Source: Caulobacteraceae bacterium (GTDB taxonomy: Bacteria; Pseudomonadota; Alphaproteobacteria; Caulobacterales; Caulobacteraceae). From it: a DNA stretch of 64,000 bases. Positions 37,914 through 51,486 of this stretch are shown piece by piece. Every line of letters begins with the position of its first letter. Positions within the stretch are counted from its first letter, which is position 1. The stretch covers positions 1 to 64,000 of the forward strand of contig JAQGIW010000110.1 in the NCBI GenBank assembly GCA_028290905.1. Reading direction: 5' to 3'. Made by a program: the position numbers and the translations under genes. Under the pieces are notes generated by a model. The model was not told the origin of the DNA. It saw nothing but the letters and a program-made list of their open reading frames with translations, and made no database searches.

Positions 37914-40727
37914 TCACAGCTCGCCCAGGAGGCGCCTGGCCTCTGAAATATCGCCGCACTCGCAACTGGATCTGAACTGGTCGAGCGTGGCGGAGAGCAG
38001 AGCGCGGGCCTCGTCCCAGCGCCCGAGGTTGCGCAGGAACTGGGCATAGCTCGTAGCGGTTCGGAGTTCCCAGAAGAGGGCGCCGTCCGAACGGGCGATG
38101 CCGAGCGCGGAAGAGAAGACTTGCTGGGCCTGAGATACTGAGCCTGGGCCCTGGAGAGCAAAGAGCTCGGCCTTGACGCGCAGCAATTCCGCCAGAAACA
38201 GGTAGCGGCTGTTCGGCCACGTATCCTCGAATACCTTGATCGCCGCGAGACCACGGTCCGCGTGGCCCGCGAGTCCAAGCGACATCGCCAGGCCTCCAAT
38301 GAAATAGGGACGGAAGGTGCCGATCCCTGCGCTTATGATGCCATCCAGCGCGCCTTCAAAGAGGCTTGCCGCGGTCTCGGCGTCGCCCCGCCGCAACGCC
38401 AGCGCGGCGCTCAATCCCTTGGCCAATCCAATGAACTCCGAGGCCCTGAACTTCTCCCCCCTGCTCATCAGGTCTCCCACGATGGGTTCGATCTCGGCCG
38501 CGGGTCGCCCGGCCCAAAGTCGCACGTAGCCGTCACGCGCGATCGCGATGTTCAGCGGAATTGGATATCCGGTCGCCTCGGCTTCCAGGAGGGTTTCGGC
38601 GGCCAGGTGAAGCGCTTCGTCGGGAAAGCCGCTCTGCCAGAGCGAAAAAGTCAGCAGGTTCCGGGCGTCGATGCGCCTGCAAAATCCATACCGGGCGAGG
38701 TACGCCTTACTGGCCTCGGGCCGGTCGATTTCCAGGGACCGGATGAGGCAGGTGTGGGCTTCGGCGACCGACCCCATGCAGGTCAGTGTGTTGCCCAGCA
38801 TGTAGCTGGCCAGCGCCAGCGCCGAGGGCGTGGCCAGGGCCATCGCCAATCCATTGTAGCGGCGGCAATGTTTCAGAGCTTCCGCGATGTTGGGGTGGCG
38901 CACCTCATGCGCCCACATGAACATGACGGCCTCCGCTTCCAGCTCCGGCTGGTCCAGCTTGCGCGCCACGGCCGCCGTTTCCTCCCAGTTGGCGTAGACC
39001 TCCGCCGTCATGCCGCGCGTGAACATCACCGCCATGGCGCGAGTGGCGCGAATGACCAGCTCCTGACTGGTCGCGGGAGCGCCGGCCCCGATCGCCGCCA
39101 GCCCCTTGACCATCCAGTCGCGACATTCCGCGAGCAGTGACATGGCTGTCCAAAGCGGCGCGGACGCGGCGACGAGGTCCACCGCCAGCGATTTGTCGCC
39201 TCTGGCTGACAACGCCCAGTTGAGCGCGGCTCGAATATCGTCGATTTCTCCTCGAATCGCCAAAGGATTGTTTTGCGCCTTCGGATCCGGATTGCAGAAC
39301 CGTCTAAGCAATTGTAAGAAATACAGGGCGTGGGACCGCCGGATGAGGTCCACCTCCGCGTCTTCGTCGAGGCGCTCGACCGCGAAAGCGCGGGTGGTCT
39401 CCAGCAGGCGAAATCGAGACTCGGCGTCGCCCGTGTCCGCAGAGATCAAGGACTTTGAAGCCAGCTCGAACACGTCGTCGGCGACGTCGCGCCCGGCGAC
39501 CGCGTTAGCGGCTTCCAGCGTGAAGGGTCCGGCGAAGGCGGCCAGGAGTCTCAATGTGCTCTTCTCCCCCTCGCTGAGCAGTCGATAGCTCCAGTCGAGC
39601 ACCGCGCCCAGGGTCCGGTGCCTGGGGTCCGCCGTGCGGCGCCCGGCGGCGCGCAACGGGAGGCGCTCGTCCAGCAGCGCCGCGAGACCTAGGACGCCAA
39701 AGGCGTCGATGCGCGCTGCCGCGAACTCGATAGCCAGCGGAAGACCGTCTAATTTGCGGCAGATGGCGCCGGCGCTCATGGCGTCGGCGTCATCGAGGAC
39801 GAAGGTGTCCAGGCTCGCCGCCGCCCGCTCGACAAATAGCTCAATGGCGGGATAAGCCAGGGCCTCGGCGGTGGTCAGAGGGACGGACGGGGGCGGACCC
39901 GGGAGCGGCGCCAGGCGGTGCACATGCTCGCCCTCCACGCGCAGCGGTTCCCGGCTCGTCGCCAGGATCCTGATGCCATCAGAAGCGCTGAGGATCGCCG
40001 AGGCGAGGGCGACCGCGGCCTCGATGACGTGCTCACAGTTGTCGAACACCAGCAGCATGTACCGCTCGCGAAGCGCCTCGGCCAGGGCCGAGACGGGCGC
40101 GTCGGACTTCACCTCCAGTTTGAGCACCGACGCCATGGCGCTCGGTACGAGTTCGGGGTCGGCGACACGGGCCAGGTCGATCAACCACACTCCATGCTCA
40201 TAGGAGGAGATCAGTTCCTCGGCAACCTTCAGGGCGACGGCCGTCTTGCCAATTCCGCCCGGCCCCACCAACGCGAGCAATCGATGTTCTGTTAACTGAC
40301 GAACGAGATCGGCGACCACTCCGCTCCGGCCGATCAGTCGAGTCAGCTTGGCCGGAAGGTTGTGCGGGCCATGGGGAGGCAAGGGCCGCGCCATCGGACT
40401 CACGAAGCAATAGCCACGGCCGGGGACGTTTGTGATGTAACGCGCGCCATCGACACCGTCGCCAAGCGCCTTGCGCAGCGTGGTGACGTGGAACCGGAGG
40501 CGTGCGTAGTCGACGAACATCTGCGGCCAGACCTGATCGGCGAGTTCCTGATTGCTGAGGACCTCGCCCGGACGGGCGGTCAGGGCCAGCAAAAGGTCGA
40601 GCGCGCGCCCGCCCAGCGAAACGACGGCGCCGTCACGCTCCAACAGACGTTCACTGAGACGAAGCCGGAACGGCCCGAATAGCCTCACCTCGTCGCGCGC
40701 CGGGAGATCCATCGTCGTCAAACTCAT
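37914..40727 (-). CDS. Winged-helix (OmpR-type) DNA-binding / large NTPase-TPR transcriptional regulator, paralog 2
   Basis: 937 aa; same wHTH as paralog 1, P-loop VGPGGIGKTAV, FDNCEHVIEA, TPR-like C-term. Confidence 0.93.
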   Translation of the reverse strand: MSLTTMDLPARDEVRLFGPFRLRLSERLLERDGAVVSLGGRALDLLLALTARPGEVLSNQELADQVWPQMFVDYARLRFHVTTLRKALGDGVDGARYITNVPGRGYCFVSPMARPLPPHGPHNLPAKLTRLIGRSGVVADLVRQLTEHRLLALVGPGGIGKTAVALKVAEELISSYEHGVWLIDLARVADPELVPSAMASVLKLEVKSDAPVSALAEALRERYMLLVFDNCEHVIEAAVALASAILSASDGIRILATSREPLRVEGEHVHRLAPLPGPPPSVPLTTAEALAYPAIELFVERAAASLDTFVLDDADAMSAGAICRKLDGLPLAIEFAAARIDAFGVLGLAALLDERLPLRAAGRRTADPRHRTLGAVLDWSYRLLSEGEKSTLRLLAAFAGPFTLEAANAVAGRDVADDVFELASKSLISADTGDAESRFRLLETTRAFAVERLDEDAEVDLIRRSHALYFLQLLRRFCNPDPKAQNNPLAIRGEIDDIRAALNWALSARGDKSLAVDLVAASAPLWTAMSLLAECRDWMVKGLAAIGAGAPATSQELVIRATRAMAVMFTRGMTAEVYANWEETAAVARKLDQPELEAEAVMFMWAHEVRHPNIAEALKHCRRYNGLAMALATPSALALASYMLGNTLTCMGSVAEAHTCLIRSLEIDRPEASKAYLARYGFCRRIDARNLLTFSLWQSGFPDEALHLAAETLLEAEATGYPIPLNIAIARDGYVRLWAGRPAAEIEPIVGDLMSRGEKFRASEFIGLAKGLSAALALRRGDAETAASLFEGALDGIISAGIGTFRPYFIGGLAMSLGLAGHADRGLAAIKVFEDTWPNSRYLFLAELLRVKAELFALQGPGSVSQAQQVFSSALGIARSDGALFWELRTATSYAQFLRNLGRWDEARALLSATLDQFRSSCECGDISEARRLLGEL

Positions 40728-40804
40728 GTCGACCGGCGCGCCGCAGTCCCGGGCGGATTGGATCGCCCAGCGCGTCCCATGGGGAGCTAAGATTCCCTAG
40801 GGTA

Positions 40805-40824
40805 TCTCGCCTCGAAAGGCGAGA
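40805..40824. promoter_or_regulatory. Perfect hairpin in regulator/hydrolase divergent region
   Basis: TCTCGCCT-CGAA-AGGCGAGA. Confidence 0.5.
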
Positions 40825-41045
40825 CTCGTCCCGGTCGGTCCGCGTGGTCGGCGCTCTCTGAGTTCTTGGCCGAGGCTTGAAACTTTCAGCCGTCAGAAAC
40901 GGGACGAATCTTCAAGCGTCACCGCTGACACCCTGCGCTTGATGAGCCGTGACATCAGGACAGGACGACCCGATCATGAAGACGCCGCGCAATGGAGATC
41001 GGCCGAAGCGCTTTCGCCCGGCAGCATCGACCTAAGGAGACAGAA

Positions 41046-42011
41046 ATGATCCCGTCCCCTCACCAGGCTTCCCGTCGGAACATCATGACCGCGAGCCTGG
41101 GGCTCGCCGCCGCGGCCTCGCTGCAGGTCGCCCCTTCAGCGCAGGCCGCTTCGCAGTCCTCGTCAGGAGCCAAGACCATGAGTAGCAGCACCATCACCAC
41201 CAAGGACGGCACGCAGATTTTCTACAAGGACTGGGGGACGGGTCAGCCGATCATCTTCCATCACGGCTGGCCGCTGAGCGCCGACGACTGGGACGCCCAG
41301 ATGCTGTTCTTCCTGGGCCAAGGCTACCGGGTCATCGCCCACGACCGTCGCGGCCACGGTCGTTCGAGCCAGACGGCGACCGGGAACGATATGGACACCT
41401 ACGCCGCCGACGTCGACGCGCTCGCCGCCCACCTCAACCTGAAGAACGGTATCCACGTCGGCCACTCGACTGGCGGCGGTGAAGTCGCGCGGTATGTGGC
41501 GCAGTACGGCGGCGCCGACCGGGTCTCCAAGGCCGTGCTGATCGGCGCGGTGCCGCCGATCATGCTGAAGACGGAGGCCAATCCGGGCGGCCTGTCGATG
41601 GAGGTCTTCGACGGCTTCCGCGCCGCCCTGGCCGCCAACCGCGCCCAGTTCTTCCGCGATGGCCCCGCCGGTCCGTTCTACGGCTTCAATCGTGTGGGCG
41701 CGAAGGTGTCACAAGGGGTCATCGACAACTGGTGGCGCCAGGGGATGATGGGCGGCGCCCAGGCTCACTACGAGTGCATCATGGCCTTCTCGGAGACCGA
41801 CTTTCCCGAGGACCTCAGGAGGATCGAGGCGCCGGTGCTGGTCATGCACGGCGACGACGACCAGATCGTGCCGATTGCGGATGCGGCCCTGCTGTCGATC
41901 AAGCTGCTCAAGAACGGGGAGCTGAAGGTCTACCCAGGCTTCCCGCACGGCATGGCCACGACCCACGCCGACGTGATCAACAAGGACCTGCTGGCCTTCT
42001 TCAAGGCCTAG
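41046..42011 (+). CDS. Exported (Tat-type) alpha/beta hydrolase, non-heme chloroperoxidase-like
   Basis: [26 protein letters not shown] leader; [45 protein letters not shown]. Confidence 0.9.
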   Translation: MIPSPHQASRRNIMTASLGLAAAASLQVAPSAQAASQSSSGAKTMSSSTITTKDGTQIFYKDWGTGQPIIFHHGWPLSADDWDAQMLFFLGQGYRVIAHDRRGHGRSSQTATGNDMDTYAADVDALAAHLNLKNGIHVGHSTGGGEVARYVAQYGGADRVSKAVLIGAVPPIMLKTEANPGGLSMEVFDGFRAALAANRAQFFRDGPAGPFYGFNRVGAKVSQGVIDNWWRQGMMGGAQAHYECIMAFSETDFPEDLRRIEAPVLVMHGDDDQIVPIADAALLSIKLLKNGELKVYPGFPHGMATTHADVINKDLLAFFKA

Positions 42012-42102
42012 GGCCTCGGCGCCGAAGCGCCTCTCCGAACGCTCGGCGCCAACTTGCAAGGCATCAGGATCGGCGGACGGTCCCAGAGAGCGCCTGTAGA
42101 GC

Positions 42103-42777
42103 CTAGGCTGCGACATCGCCCGACAGTCCGGTCGAGGGGGGCGGAGAACAGTCCCGCCCAAGGCTCCGGCGACTCGCGGAGGCGGGGCCTGACGCGTCAT
42201 GGTCCGCAGGCCGGTTGGCCCGACGCCACGCGCTCGGAGCTGAGCCCATCGCGCGTCGGAAGGTGCGCGCCAGGTGGGCCTGGTCGGCGAAGCCGCAGGA
42301 CAGGGCGATCTGCGATAGGGGGTCGTGACCCTCCAGCATTTCGCGGCGGGCGCGTTCGACACGCCGGCCAAGGATGAAGGCATGGGGAGCCTGTCCGAAG
42401 GTCCCCCTGAAGGCCCGCGAGAAGTGGCTGTTGCTCAGGCTGGCCACCCCCGCCAATTCGCCGATCGGCAAGGCCCGGTCGAGATTGCCCTCAATGTACC
42501 TCGCGACGCGCTTGGCCTGCCAGGGCGCGAGCGCCGCCCCGGCCGTAGCCGGCGTTGCCAGGTCGGGACGCGCCGCGCGCGACCGCAGCAGGGCGCGGGC
42601 CTGACGCAGGAGCGCGCGCGATTGTTCTTGATCGACATCGAAGGCGTCCGACGCCGCCTCGAGGAGTTCGGACAGGACCGTCGACAGCGGCGCCGGCTCA
42701 GCGGGGGACGCGGGCGGCTCCCAGGCCGCGCGCTCCGAGATGGTCACCCCGGTCTCCCATAGGTTTCGCATGTCCAT
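42103..42777 (-). CDS. AraC-family transcriptional regulator
   Basis: IGELAGVASLSNSHFSRAFRGTFGQAPHAFIL...DPLSQIALSCGFADQAHLARTFRRAMGSAPSAWRR; probable start 42777. Confidence 0.88.
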   Translation of the reverse strand: MDMRNLWETGVTISERAAWEPPASPAEPAPLSTVLSELLEAASDAFDVDQEQSRALLRQARALLRSRAARPDLATPATAGAALAPWQAKRVARYIEGNLDRALPIGELAGVASLSNSHFSRAFRGTFGQAPHAFILGRRVERARREMLEGHDPLSQIALSCGFADQAHLARTFRRAMGSAPSAWRRANRPADHDASGPASASRRSLGRDCSPPPSTGLSGDVAA

Positions 42778-43043
42778 AGTCGGTTCCTCGCGTTCGGCGC
42801 CCGGTACGGGAGGCCAGCGACGATCGCCTCCTCGGGAGGTCTTCGCGCCAGGCCGTCGCCGAGATGACGCTGCAGCATGGACCGGGCGCGATCGGCCGGC
42901 ACATGAGGCGTTAGGAGAAGTTGTGAGGTGCTGCGCGAGGCGCTGACGGGCCTCGCGACCGCCCCCGAAGGCCGCGACGCGAAAGGCGCCTGCCGACACT
43001 GCTGCGCGCGGCGAGCGATCAGGCGGGTGACCGACCTGCACGA

Positions 43044-43268
43044 TCAGGCTCGGCGGACGGCCGCCTCCAAAATCAGATCGGCTATCTCGTCCGCGTGGGA
43101 AATGATGCCCAGGTGGCTAGCCGCCACCTCGATAGTCTTGGCCTTCATGGGCTTGGCCATGAACCGCTCGAGGTCCGGGTTGATCGTCCGGTGCCGTAGG
43201 TGATCGTCCGAAACACCCATTTGAGCAAATCGGGTCGATAGTAAAACGCGGCGACAATCAATCCCCAA
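43044..43268 (-). pseudogene. Alpha/beta hydrolase C-terminal remnant
   Basis: HRTINPDLERFMAKPMKAKTIEVAASHLGIISHADEIADLILEAA; no N-terminal/catalytic half. Confidence 0.65.
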
Positions 43269-43333
43269 GCCAGGATGGCGGTGCTGATGCGGAACGAATG
43301 CACTTTCGCATGATGGCCGCCGTGAAACCCTGT

Positions 43334-44194
43334 CTATGCCACAACTTCCCTCAAAAACTCCTCGATGGTGGCGTTGACCGCTTGTGGAGATTCCACGGCA
43401 GCAAGATGTCCGACCTTGGGTAACACCCTGAACTGACCGCCCGGGATGGCATCCGCCATCGCGCGAGTTTCGGCGACCGGGAACGTTCGGTCCTCCTCAC
43501 CGGCCACCACCAGAACAGGCTTTCGAATGGCGCCCAAAAGGGCATGGTGATCGGTGCGGCGCGGAACGACGCTATCGATCGCCCAGCAGACGGAGTCCGG
43601 ACGGGCTGCGGCCACCGTCGAGCGGATGAATTCCACGACTTCAGGCTTCGTGCTTTCGGTCGTCGCACCGGCAAAGGCCTTGACTGTACGGGTGACGATC
43701 GGTTTTGGGACCGTACCCAGTCGGTGCAGTAATGAAGTCATCACCAGGAATTCCATCTTCTGGCGCCAACCACACGCCGAAGCCGTACAGTTCATCAATA
43801 TGGCGGCCCGTATCCGGGTCGGATACAAGGCAGCAAAGACGCCGCCCATCATTCCGCCCCAAGAGTTGCCGAGCAGGACGCAGTTCTCGATCTCCAATCT
43901 ATCAAGGATCTGGCTTAGACAAAGGGCGCATTCCTCAAGGGTGAAATGCCGTTTCAAGGGATCGCTTTCGCCGTGGCCGGGCGAGTCGATCAGAACCATC
44001 TTATGGCTGCTCGCGAAGTGATTGACTTGTCCCCGCCACATAAGTCCTGTCATCATAAGGCTTGGCCAGCAAATCATGGCCGGACCGTTGCCGACGACCT
44101 GAACATTGATTTCTCCCAGCAGAGTGGCAATGCGCTGCTTGCGGAGGGTAGAAACGCTTTGATGTTCGGTCATCTGCATGAGAGGCTCCTTCAT
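43334..44194 (-). CDS. Alpha/beta hydrolase
   Basis: DSPGHGESD, LLGNSWGGMMGG, VLVVAGEEDRTFPV; start 44194 or 44179. Confidence 0.88.
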   Translation of the reverse strand: MKEPLMQMTEHQSVSTLRKQRIATLLGEINVQVVGNGPAMICWPSLMMTGLMWRGQVNHFASSHKMVLIDSPGHGESDPLKRHFTLEECALCLSQILDRLEIENCVLLGNSWGGMMGGVFAALYPTRIRAAILMNCTASACGWRQKMEFLVMTSLLHRLGTVPKPIVTRTVKAFAGATTESTKPEVVEFIRSTVAAARPDSVCWAIDSVVPRRTDHHALLGAIRKPVLVVAGEEDRTFPVAETRAMADAIPGGQFRVLPKVGHLAAVESPQAVNATIEEFLREVVA

Positions 44195-44238
44195 TTGAGA
44201 TAGAGCTATCACCAAATTTTGGTGACGGCCGTGGCTTT

Positions 44239-45102
44239 TCAGCCGCGCCATGGTTCGAGGAACGCCTGAAGGGCCGCGTTGACGTCCGCGGGCCTTTCCT
44301 CGTGCGGCAGGTGCCCCGCCCACGCGATCGGCGCGGTCGTGAGATCGTCGGCCAGGGTTCGCCAGATGGCGGCCATGTCCACCATCTTGGCCGCCTCGAA
44401 CTCACTTCCCCACAGCGCCAGCGTTGGGCAGCCAAGCATGACGTCCTTGTCGACCTCATCCTGCGCCAGATCCTCGCGCCAGGCGCCGTAATCGGAAAAC
44501 GGCCCCCGCAAGCCCCCCGGCTGCGCATAGGCCTGGACGTAGGTTGCGATGTCGGCGTCGCTCAACGCCCCGGGATCGTAGGTCCAGCTCGACAGTAGGT
44601 AGCGCAGCCAGAGTTCCTCGCGGCCCTGAATGAGCGCCTCGGGCAGGTCACGGACGGCCTGGAACATGAAGAACCAGCTGGCGTTGGCCACATTGGCGTT
44701 CATGGCGCCGAACAGCAGGCGCGTCGGGATGTTGTCCAGGGCGGCGAACCGCGCCACCGCGTCGGGGTGATCCTTGCAGAACCGCAGGCCCACGCGCGCG
44801 CCGCGATCATGTCCGATGATCGCTGCTTTCTCGATGCCGAGGTTCGTCATCAAGCTGCGGATGTCGTTCGCCATCGAGCGCTTGTCATAACCGCTCGCCG
44901 GCTTTTCGGTCGCGCCATAGCCCCGCAGGTCCGGGATGATCAGTCGATACTGCTGGGCGAGGACGGGGATCTGATGGCGCCAAGCGTACCAAGTCTCCGG
45001 GAAACCATGAATCAGCACGACCGGTGGACCCTCGCCCGCCTCCGCGTAGTGCATCTTGATGCCGTTCGCCACGGATCGGTGGTGGGCAACTGTGTCCGTC
45101 AT
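44239..45102 (-). CDS. Alpha/beta hydrolase (epoxide hydrolase/haloacetate dehalogenase-like)
   Basis: VVLIHGFPETWYAWRHQIP, PDLRGYGATEKP, IIGHDRGARVG. Confidence 0.9.
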   Translation of the reverse strand: MTDTVAHHRSVANGIKMHYAEAGEGPPVVLIHGFPETWYAWRHQIPVLAQQYRLIIPDLRGYGATEKPASGYDKRSMANDIRSLMTNLGIEKAAIIGHDRGARVGLRFCKDHPDAVARFAALDNIPTRLLFGAMNANVANASWFFMFQAVRDLPEALIQGREELWLRYLLSSWTYDPGALSDADIATYVQAYAQPGGLRGPFSDYGAWREDLAQDEVDKDVMLGCPTLALWGSEFEAAKMVDMAAIWRTLADDLTTAPIAWAGHLPHEERPADVNAALQAFLEPWRG

Positions 45103-45202
45103 CTCGAGCCCTTTGTGACGTCTGGCAGAAACCGCATCGGCGAACTTCTGGCCTCAGTGTCGCCGCGACGAAATCCTGACAGGCGCGACGGCGTCGCCGT
45201 AT

Positions 45203-45217
45203 CCCCCGTATGGGGGG
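45203..45217. promoter_or_regulatory. GC-palindrome site A (CCCCCGTATGGGGGG)
   Basis: Context GTCGCCGTATCCCCCGTATGGGGGGC; one of six similar intergenic sites. Confidence 0.55.
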
Positions 45218-45359
45218 CGATGCAGCGGAAGCGTAGTCGCTGGCTCGCACGGCTCTATATTCTCTTCGCAAGATCGGACGTTCGCCAGTTTTCCAATCCG
45301 GGCGTCCGCTTGATAGGAGATACGCCATACATCCCCACAACTCGGTGCTGCCGGACTCA

Positions 45360-45677
45360 ATGGCCGTCATTGAGGTCGTCCGGCCAGGTGGGCCGGAGGT
45401 TCTGGTCGCCTCCCGTCGCTCCGTCCCGCACCCGAGACCAGGCGAGGTGCTGATTCGGCACCACGCGGCCGGGATCAATGGTCCAGATGTGCTGCAGCGG
45501 AAGGGCCTATACGCACCGCCCCCGGGCGCTTCGGATTTGCCCGGCCTGGAGGTGGCGGGGGAAGTGGCTGCGCTTGGTGAGGGCGGTACCCGGTTGCGGC
45601 TCGGCGATCGGGTGACTGCGCTACTGCCGGGCGGCGGGTATGCCGAATACAGCGCTGTCAGCCAAAGAGTGGATTGA
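45360..45677 (+). pseudogene. Truncated quinone oxidoreductase/zinc-type dehydrogenase N-terminus
   Basis: MAVIEVVRPGGPEVL...GEVLIRHHAAGINGPDVLQRKGLYAPPPGASDLPGLEVAGEV...GDRVTALLPGGGYAEY then stop; catalytic/Rossmann part missing. Confidence 0.85.
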
Positions 45678-45762
45678 CGTCCGACCGTGACACCCTGGCG
45701 GCCTTGCCGACTGGCTGAAGACTTTGAAGCACTCCGCCAAGTGGCAATCCGCGGTCGCGGGG

Positions 45763-48714
<2,952 letters not shown>

Positions 48715-48819
48715 TGGACATCCTGCTTGAGCGGGGTCAAAGCGCCGATCTTGGAACGCCCGGCGCCAGGCGGCTTTGAGACGCGGGGGTCCACGCACCG
48801 GCCCAGATCAAGTTGCCGC

Positions 48820-49719
48820 TCATTCACCGTTTCCGCGGGCGTCGGCGGGAGCGGAGTTGGTCACGTCTGCGTCGTCCACGATCGGGTTCGAGAGTGTGCC
48901 GATCTGTTCGATTTCCACTTCAAAGACGTCGCCGGGCTTCATGAAGAGCTTGGGGTTGCGCGCCCAGCCGATGCCGCCAGGCGTGCCGGTGATGATGACG
49001 TCGCCTGGCTCGAGGGTGAGGGTCGTGCTCAGCGACTCGATGAGCGTGGCGACGTCGAAAATCAGCAGGTCGGTATTGGAGTCCTGCAGCGTCTGCCCGT
49101 TCAGTCGCCCCTGGATGCGCAGGCCCTTGGCGCCCGGGGGCAGTTCGTCGGGGGTGACGAGCCAAGGCCCGAAGGCGCCGGTTCGGTCGAAGTTCTTCCC
49201 CATCGTCCACTGCGGCGTGCGCCCCTGGTAGTCACGGAGCGTCGCGTCGTTGAACATCGAGTAGCCGGCGACATGGTCCAACGCCCGATCCTTGGCGATC
49301 CGACGCCCACTCCGTCCGATCACCACCGCCAGCTCCGCCTCGTAGTCGAGCATGTTCGATTCCGGCGGGCGCAGAATGGCCGCTCCGTGGCCTAGCAAGC
49401 TGGTCGCGAAGCGGGCGAACACCTCGGGATATTGAGGCTTCTTCAGTCCGGACTCGGCGAGATGTTCGTCGTAGTTGAGCCCAAGGCAAAGGATCTTCGA
49501 CGGCCGCGGGATGGGCGGCAGCAGCGTCACAGCGCGTTCGTCGATCCGAGGACCACGGCTCAGCCCTCTGGCAACTTCCGCCAAGTCCGCATTCGATGTG
49601 ATGAGGTCCGAAAGGGTGCCGGGGTATCCCGGCTCATCCCGCGTCAGACCGTGGAAGCCCTGGCCGGTATCGACTGCGACGCCGGCCCGGTCTTCCGCTT
49701 CGAAATTGATGAAACGCAA
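48820..49719 (-). CDS. Fumarylacetoacetate hydrolase family protein
   Basis: KILCLGLNYDEHLAESG, YEAELAVVIGRSGRRI, GDVIITGTPGGIGWARNP. Confidence 0.93.
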   Translation of the reverse strand: MRFINFEAEDRAGVAVDTGQGFHGLTRDEPGYPGTLSDLITSNADLAEVARGLSRGPRIDERAVTLLPPIPRPSKILCLGLNYDEHLAESGLKKPQYPEVFARFATSLLGHGAAILRPPESNMLDYEAELAVVIGRSGRRIAKDRALDHVAGYSMFNDATLRDYQGRTPQWTMGKNFDRTGAFGPWLVTPDELPPGAKGLRIQGRLNGQTLQDSNTDLLIFDVATLIESLSTTLTLEPGDVIITGTPGGIGWARNPKLFMKPGDVFEVEIEQIGTLSNPIVDDADVTNSAPADARGNGE

Positions 49720-49737
49720 GGGTCGGCCTCCTGTGGC

Positions 49738-51486
49738 TCAGTGGAAGAGATTGGTGCGGGCGAGGTCGAGGATCTCGGCTCCGCGGCCGTCGAGGACCGC
49801 CTTGGCGGTCCACAGGCCGAAGCCCTTCACCTGCGCCGCTTCGATATGGGGCGGCATCGAAAGCTCCTGCCGTGCGCAAACGGCGTCGAGCAGCGCGGGA
49901 CCGTCATGCGCCAGCACCGCAATCAAGGCCTCGGCAAGGTCCCCGGGATTCTCCACGCGTTGGGCGAAGAGCCCGGCGGCTCGCGCGAGCGCCGCGAAGT
50001 CGGGGTTGGTCAGGTCGACCCCGGTGTCGAGAATCCCCGACGCCTTCATCTCCATCTCGACGAAGCCCAGGGTCCCGTTGTTCAGCACCACAATCTTCAC
50101 CGGCAGCCGCTCCTGGACGAGTGTCAGGAGGTCGCCCATCAGCATGGCAAAGCCGCCGTCGCCGGAGAAGGAGATCACCTGGCGGTCGGGAAACGCTGAC
50201 TGTGCGCCGATCGCCTGCGCCAGGGCGTTGGCCATTGAGCCATGGTTCAGCGAACTGACCAGCCGGCGGCGGCCATTCATCTTCACATAGCGGGCGGTCC
50301 AGATCGCCGGGGTTCCCACGTCATAGGTGATGACGGCGTCGTCGGCCGCCAGGTCGCTCATGGTCTTGGCGAGGAACTGCGGGTGGAGCGGTCCCCGACC
50401 GGCGTGGCCGGTCGCCAGCGCGTCCAAGTCCTTCCGGGCTTTCTGGTAGTGCGCGAGACTGCCGTCGAGGAAGTCGCGATGCGCCTTCGTCTGCAGCCGC
50501 GGCAACAGGGCGTCGATCGTCGCGCCGACATCGCCGACGACGCCGAGGTCGAGCCGGCAGCGGCGGCCGAGGTTGGCGCCCCGAAGGTCGATCTGGAGGA
50601 TCCGGACCCCCGTGGGATAGAACTGGCGATAGGGAAAGTCCGTGCCGAGCATCAGCAAGGCGTCGCAGTCCATCATGGCGTGATAGCCGGAGGGGAATCC
50701 GATGAACCCAGTCATCCCGACATCAAAAGGATTGTCGTACTCGATGAATTCCTTGCCCCCGAGCGCGTGCACGATGGGCGCCTTGAGGGCCTCCGCCAGC
50801 GCGAGGACCTGCTCGCGCGAATACTGACATCCCCGTCCGCAGAGCAGAGTCACCCGCTCGGCCCCGTTCAGGCGGTCGGCAAGCGTATCGAGTTCCGTGT
50901 CCGGTGGCCGAACGATCGGCGCGGCGGGGATCAGGGACGTCGAGGGCTCGACATGGGACGGCAAGGCGGCGAACGCCACGTCGCCGGGCAGCACCACCAC
51001 GGACACGCCACGCTCGGTGACGGCGGTGCGGATCGCGCTCTCGAATACGCCCGGCAACTGCCCCGGATTGGAGACGAGCTCGCAGTAGTGACTGCACTCA
51101 CGGAACAAATCCTGCGGGTGAGTCTCCTGGAAGTAGCCCCGGCCGATCTCCGCGCTCGGTATGTGCGCCGCAATCGCCAGCACCGGCACCCGCGAGCGAT
51201 GGCAGTCGAAGAGTCCGTTGATGAGGTGGAGGTTGCCTGGGCCGCAGCTGCCGGCGCACGCCGCAAGGCGTCCGGTCAGGTGCGCCTCCGCGCCGGCGGC
51301 GAACGCCGCGGCTTCCTCGTTCCGGGTGTGAACCCAATCGATGCCGCCGTGCGCGCGGAGTGCTTCCGTGGCGGCGTTCAGACTGTCGCCGACGACCCCG
51401 TAGATTCGTTGCACGCCGGCGGAGGCGAGGGTGGCGATCAGGAGTTCGGCGACATTTCCCTTGGGCGTCATGGCCACTTCGCTCAC
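49738..51486 (-). CDS. poxB: Ubiquinone-type pyruvate dehydrogenase/oxidase (ThDP)
   Basis: AACAGSCGPGNLHLINGLFDCHRSRVPVLAIAAHIPSAEIGRGYFQETHPQDLFRECSHYCELVS is near PoxB signature sequence. Confidence 0.92.
   Translation of the reverse strand: MSEVAMTPKGNVAELLIATLASAGVQRIYGVVGDSLNAATEALRAHGGIDWVHTRNEEAAAFAAGAEAHLTGRLAACAGSCGPGNLHLINGLFDCHRSRVPVLAIAAHIPSAEIGRGYFQETHPQDLFRECSHYCELVSNPGQLPGVFESAIRTAVTERGVSVVVLPGDVAFAALPSHVEPSTSLIPAAPIVRPPDTELDTLADRLNGAERVTLLCGRGCQYSREQVLALAEALKAPIVHALGGKEFIEYDNPFDVGMTGFIGFPSGYHAMMDCDALLMLGTDFPYRQFYPTGVRILQIDLRGANLGRRCRLDLGVVGDVGATIDALLPRLQTKAHRDFLDGSLAHYQKARKDLDALATGHAGRGPLHPQFLAKTMSDLAADDAVITYDVGTPAIWTARYVKMNGRRRLVSSLNHGSMANALAQAIGAQSAFPDRQVISFSGDGGFAMLMGDLLTLVQERLPVKIVVLNNGTLGFVEMEMKASGILDTGVDLTNPDFAALARAAGLFAQRVENPGDLAEALIAVLAHDGPALLDAVCARQELSMPPHIEAAQVKGFGLWTAKAVLDGRGAEILDLARTNLFH

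Noticed and set aside
38262-39140. 292 aa plus-strand ORF inside regulator paralog 2
   Set aside because: Antisense low-complexity composition, no motif; shadow ORF.
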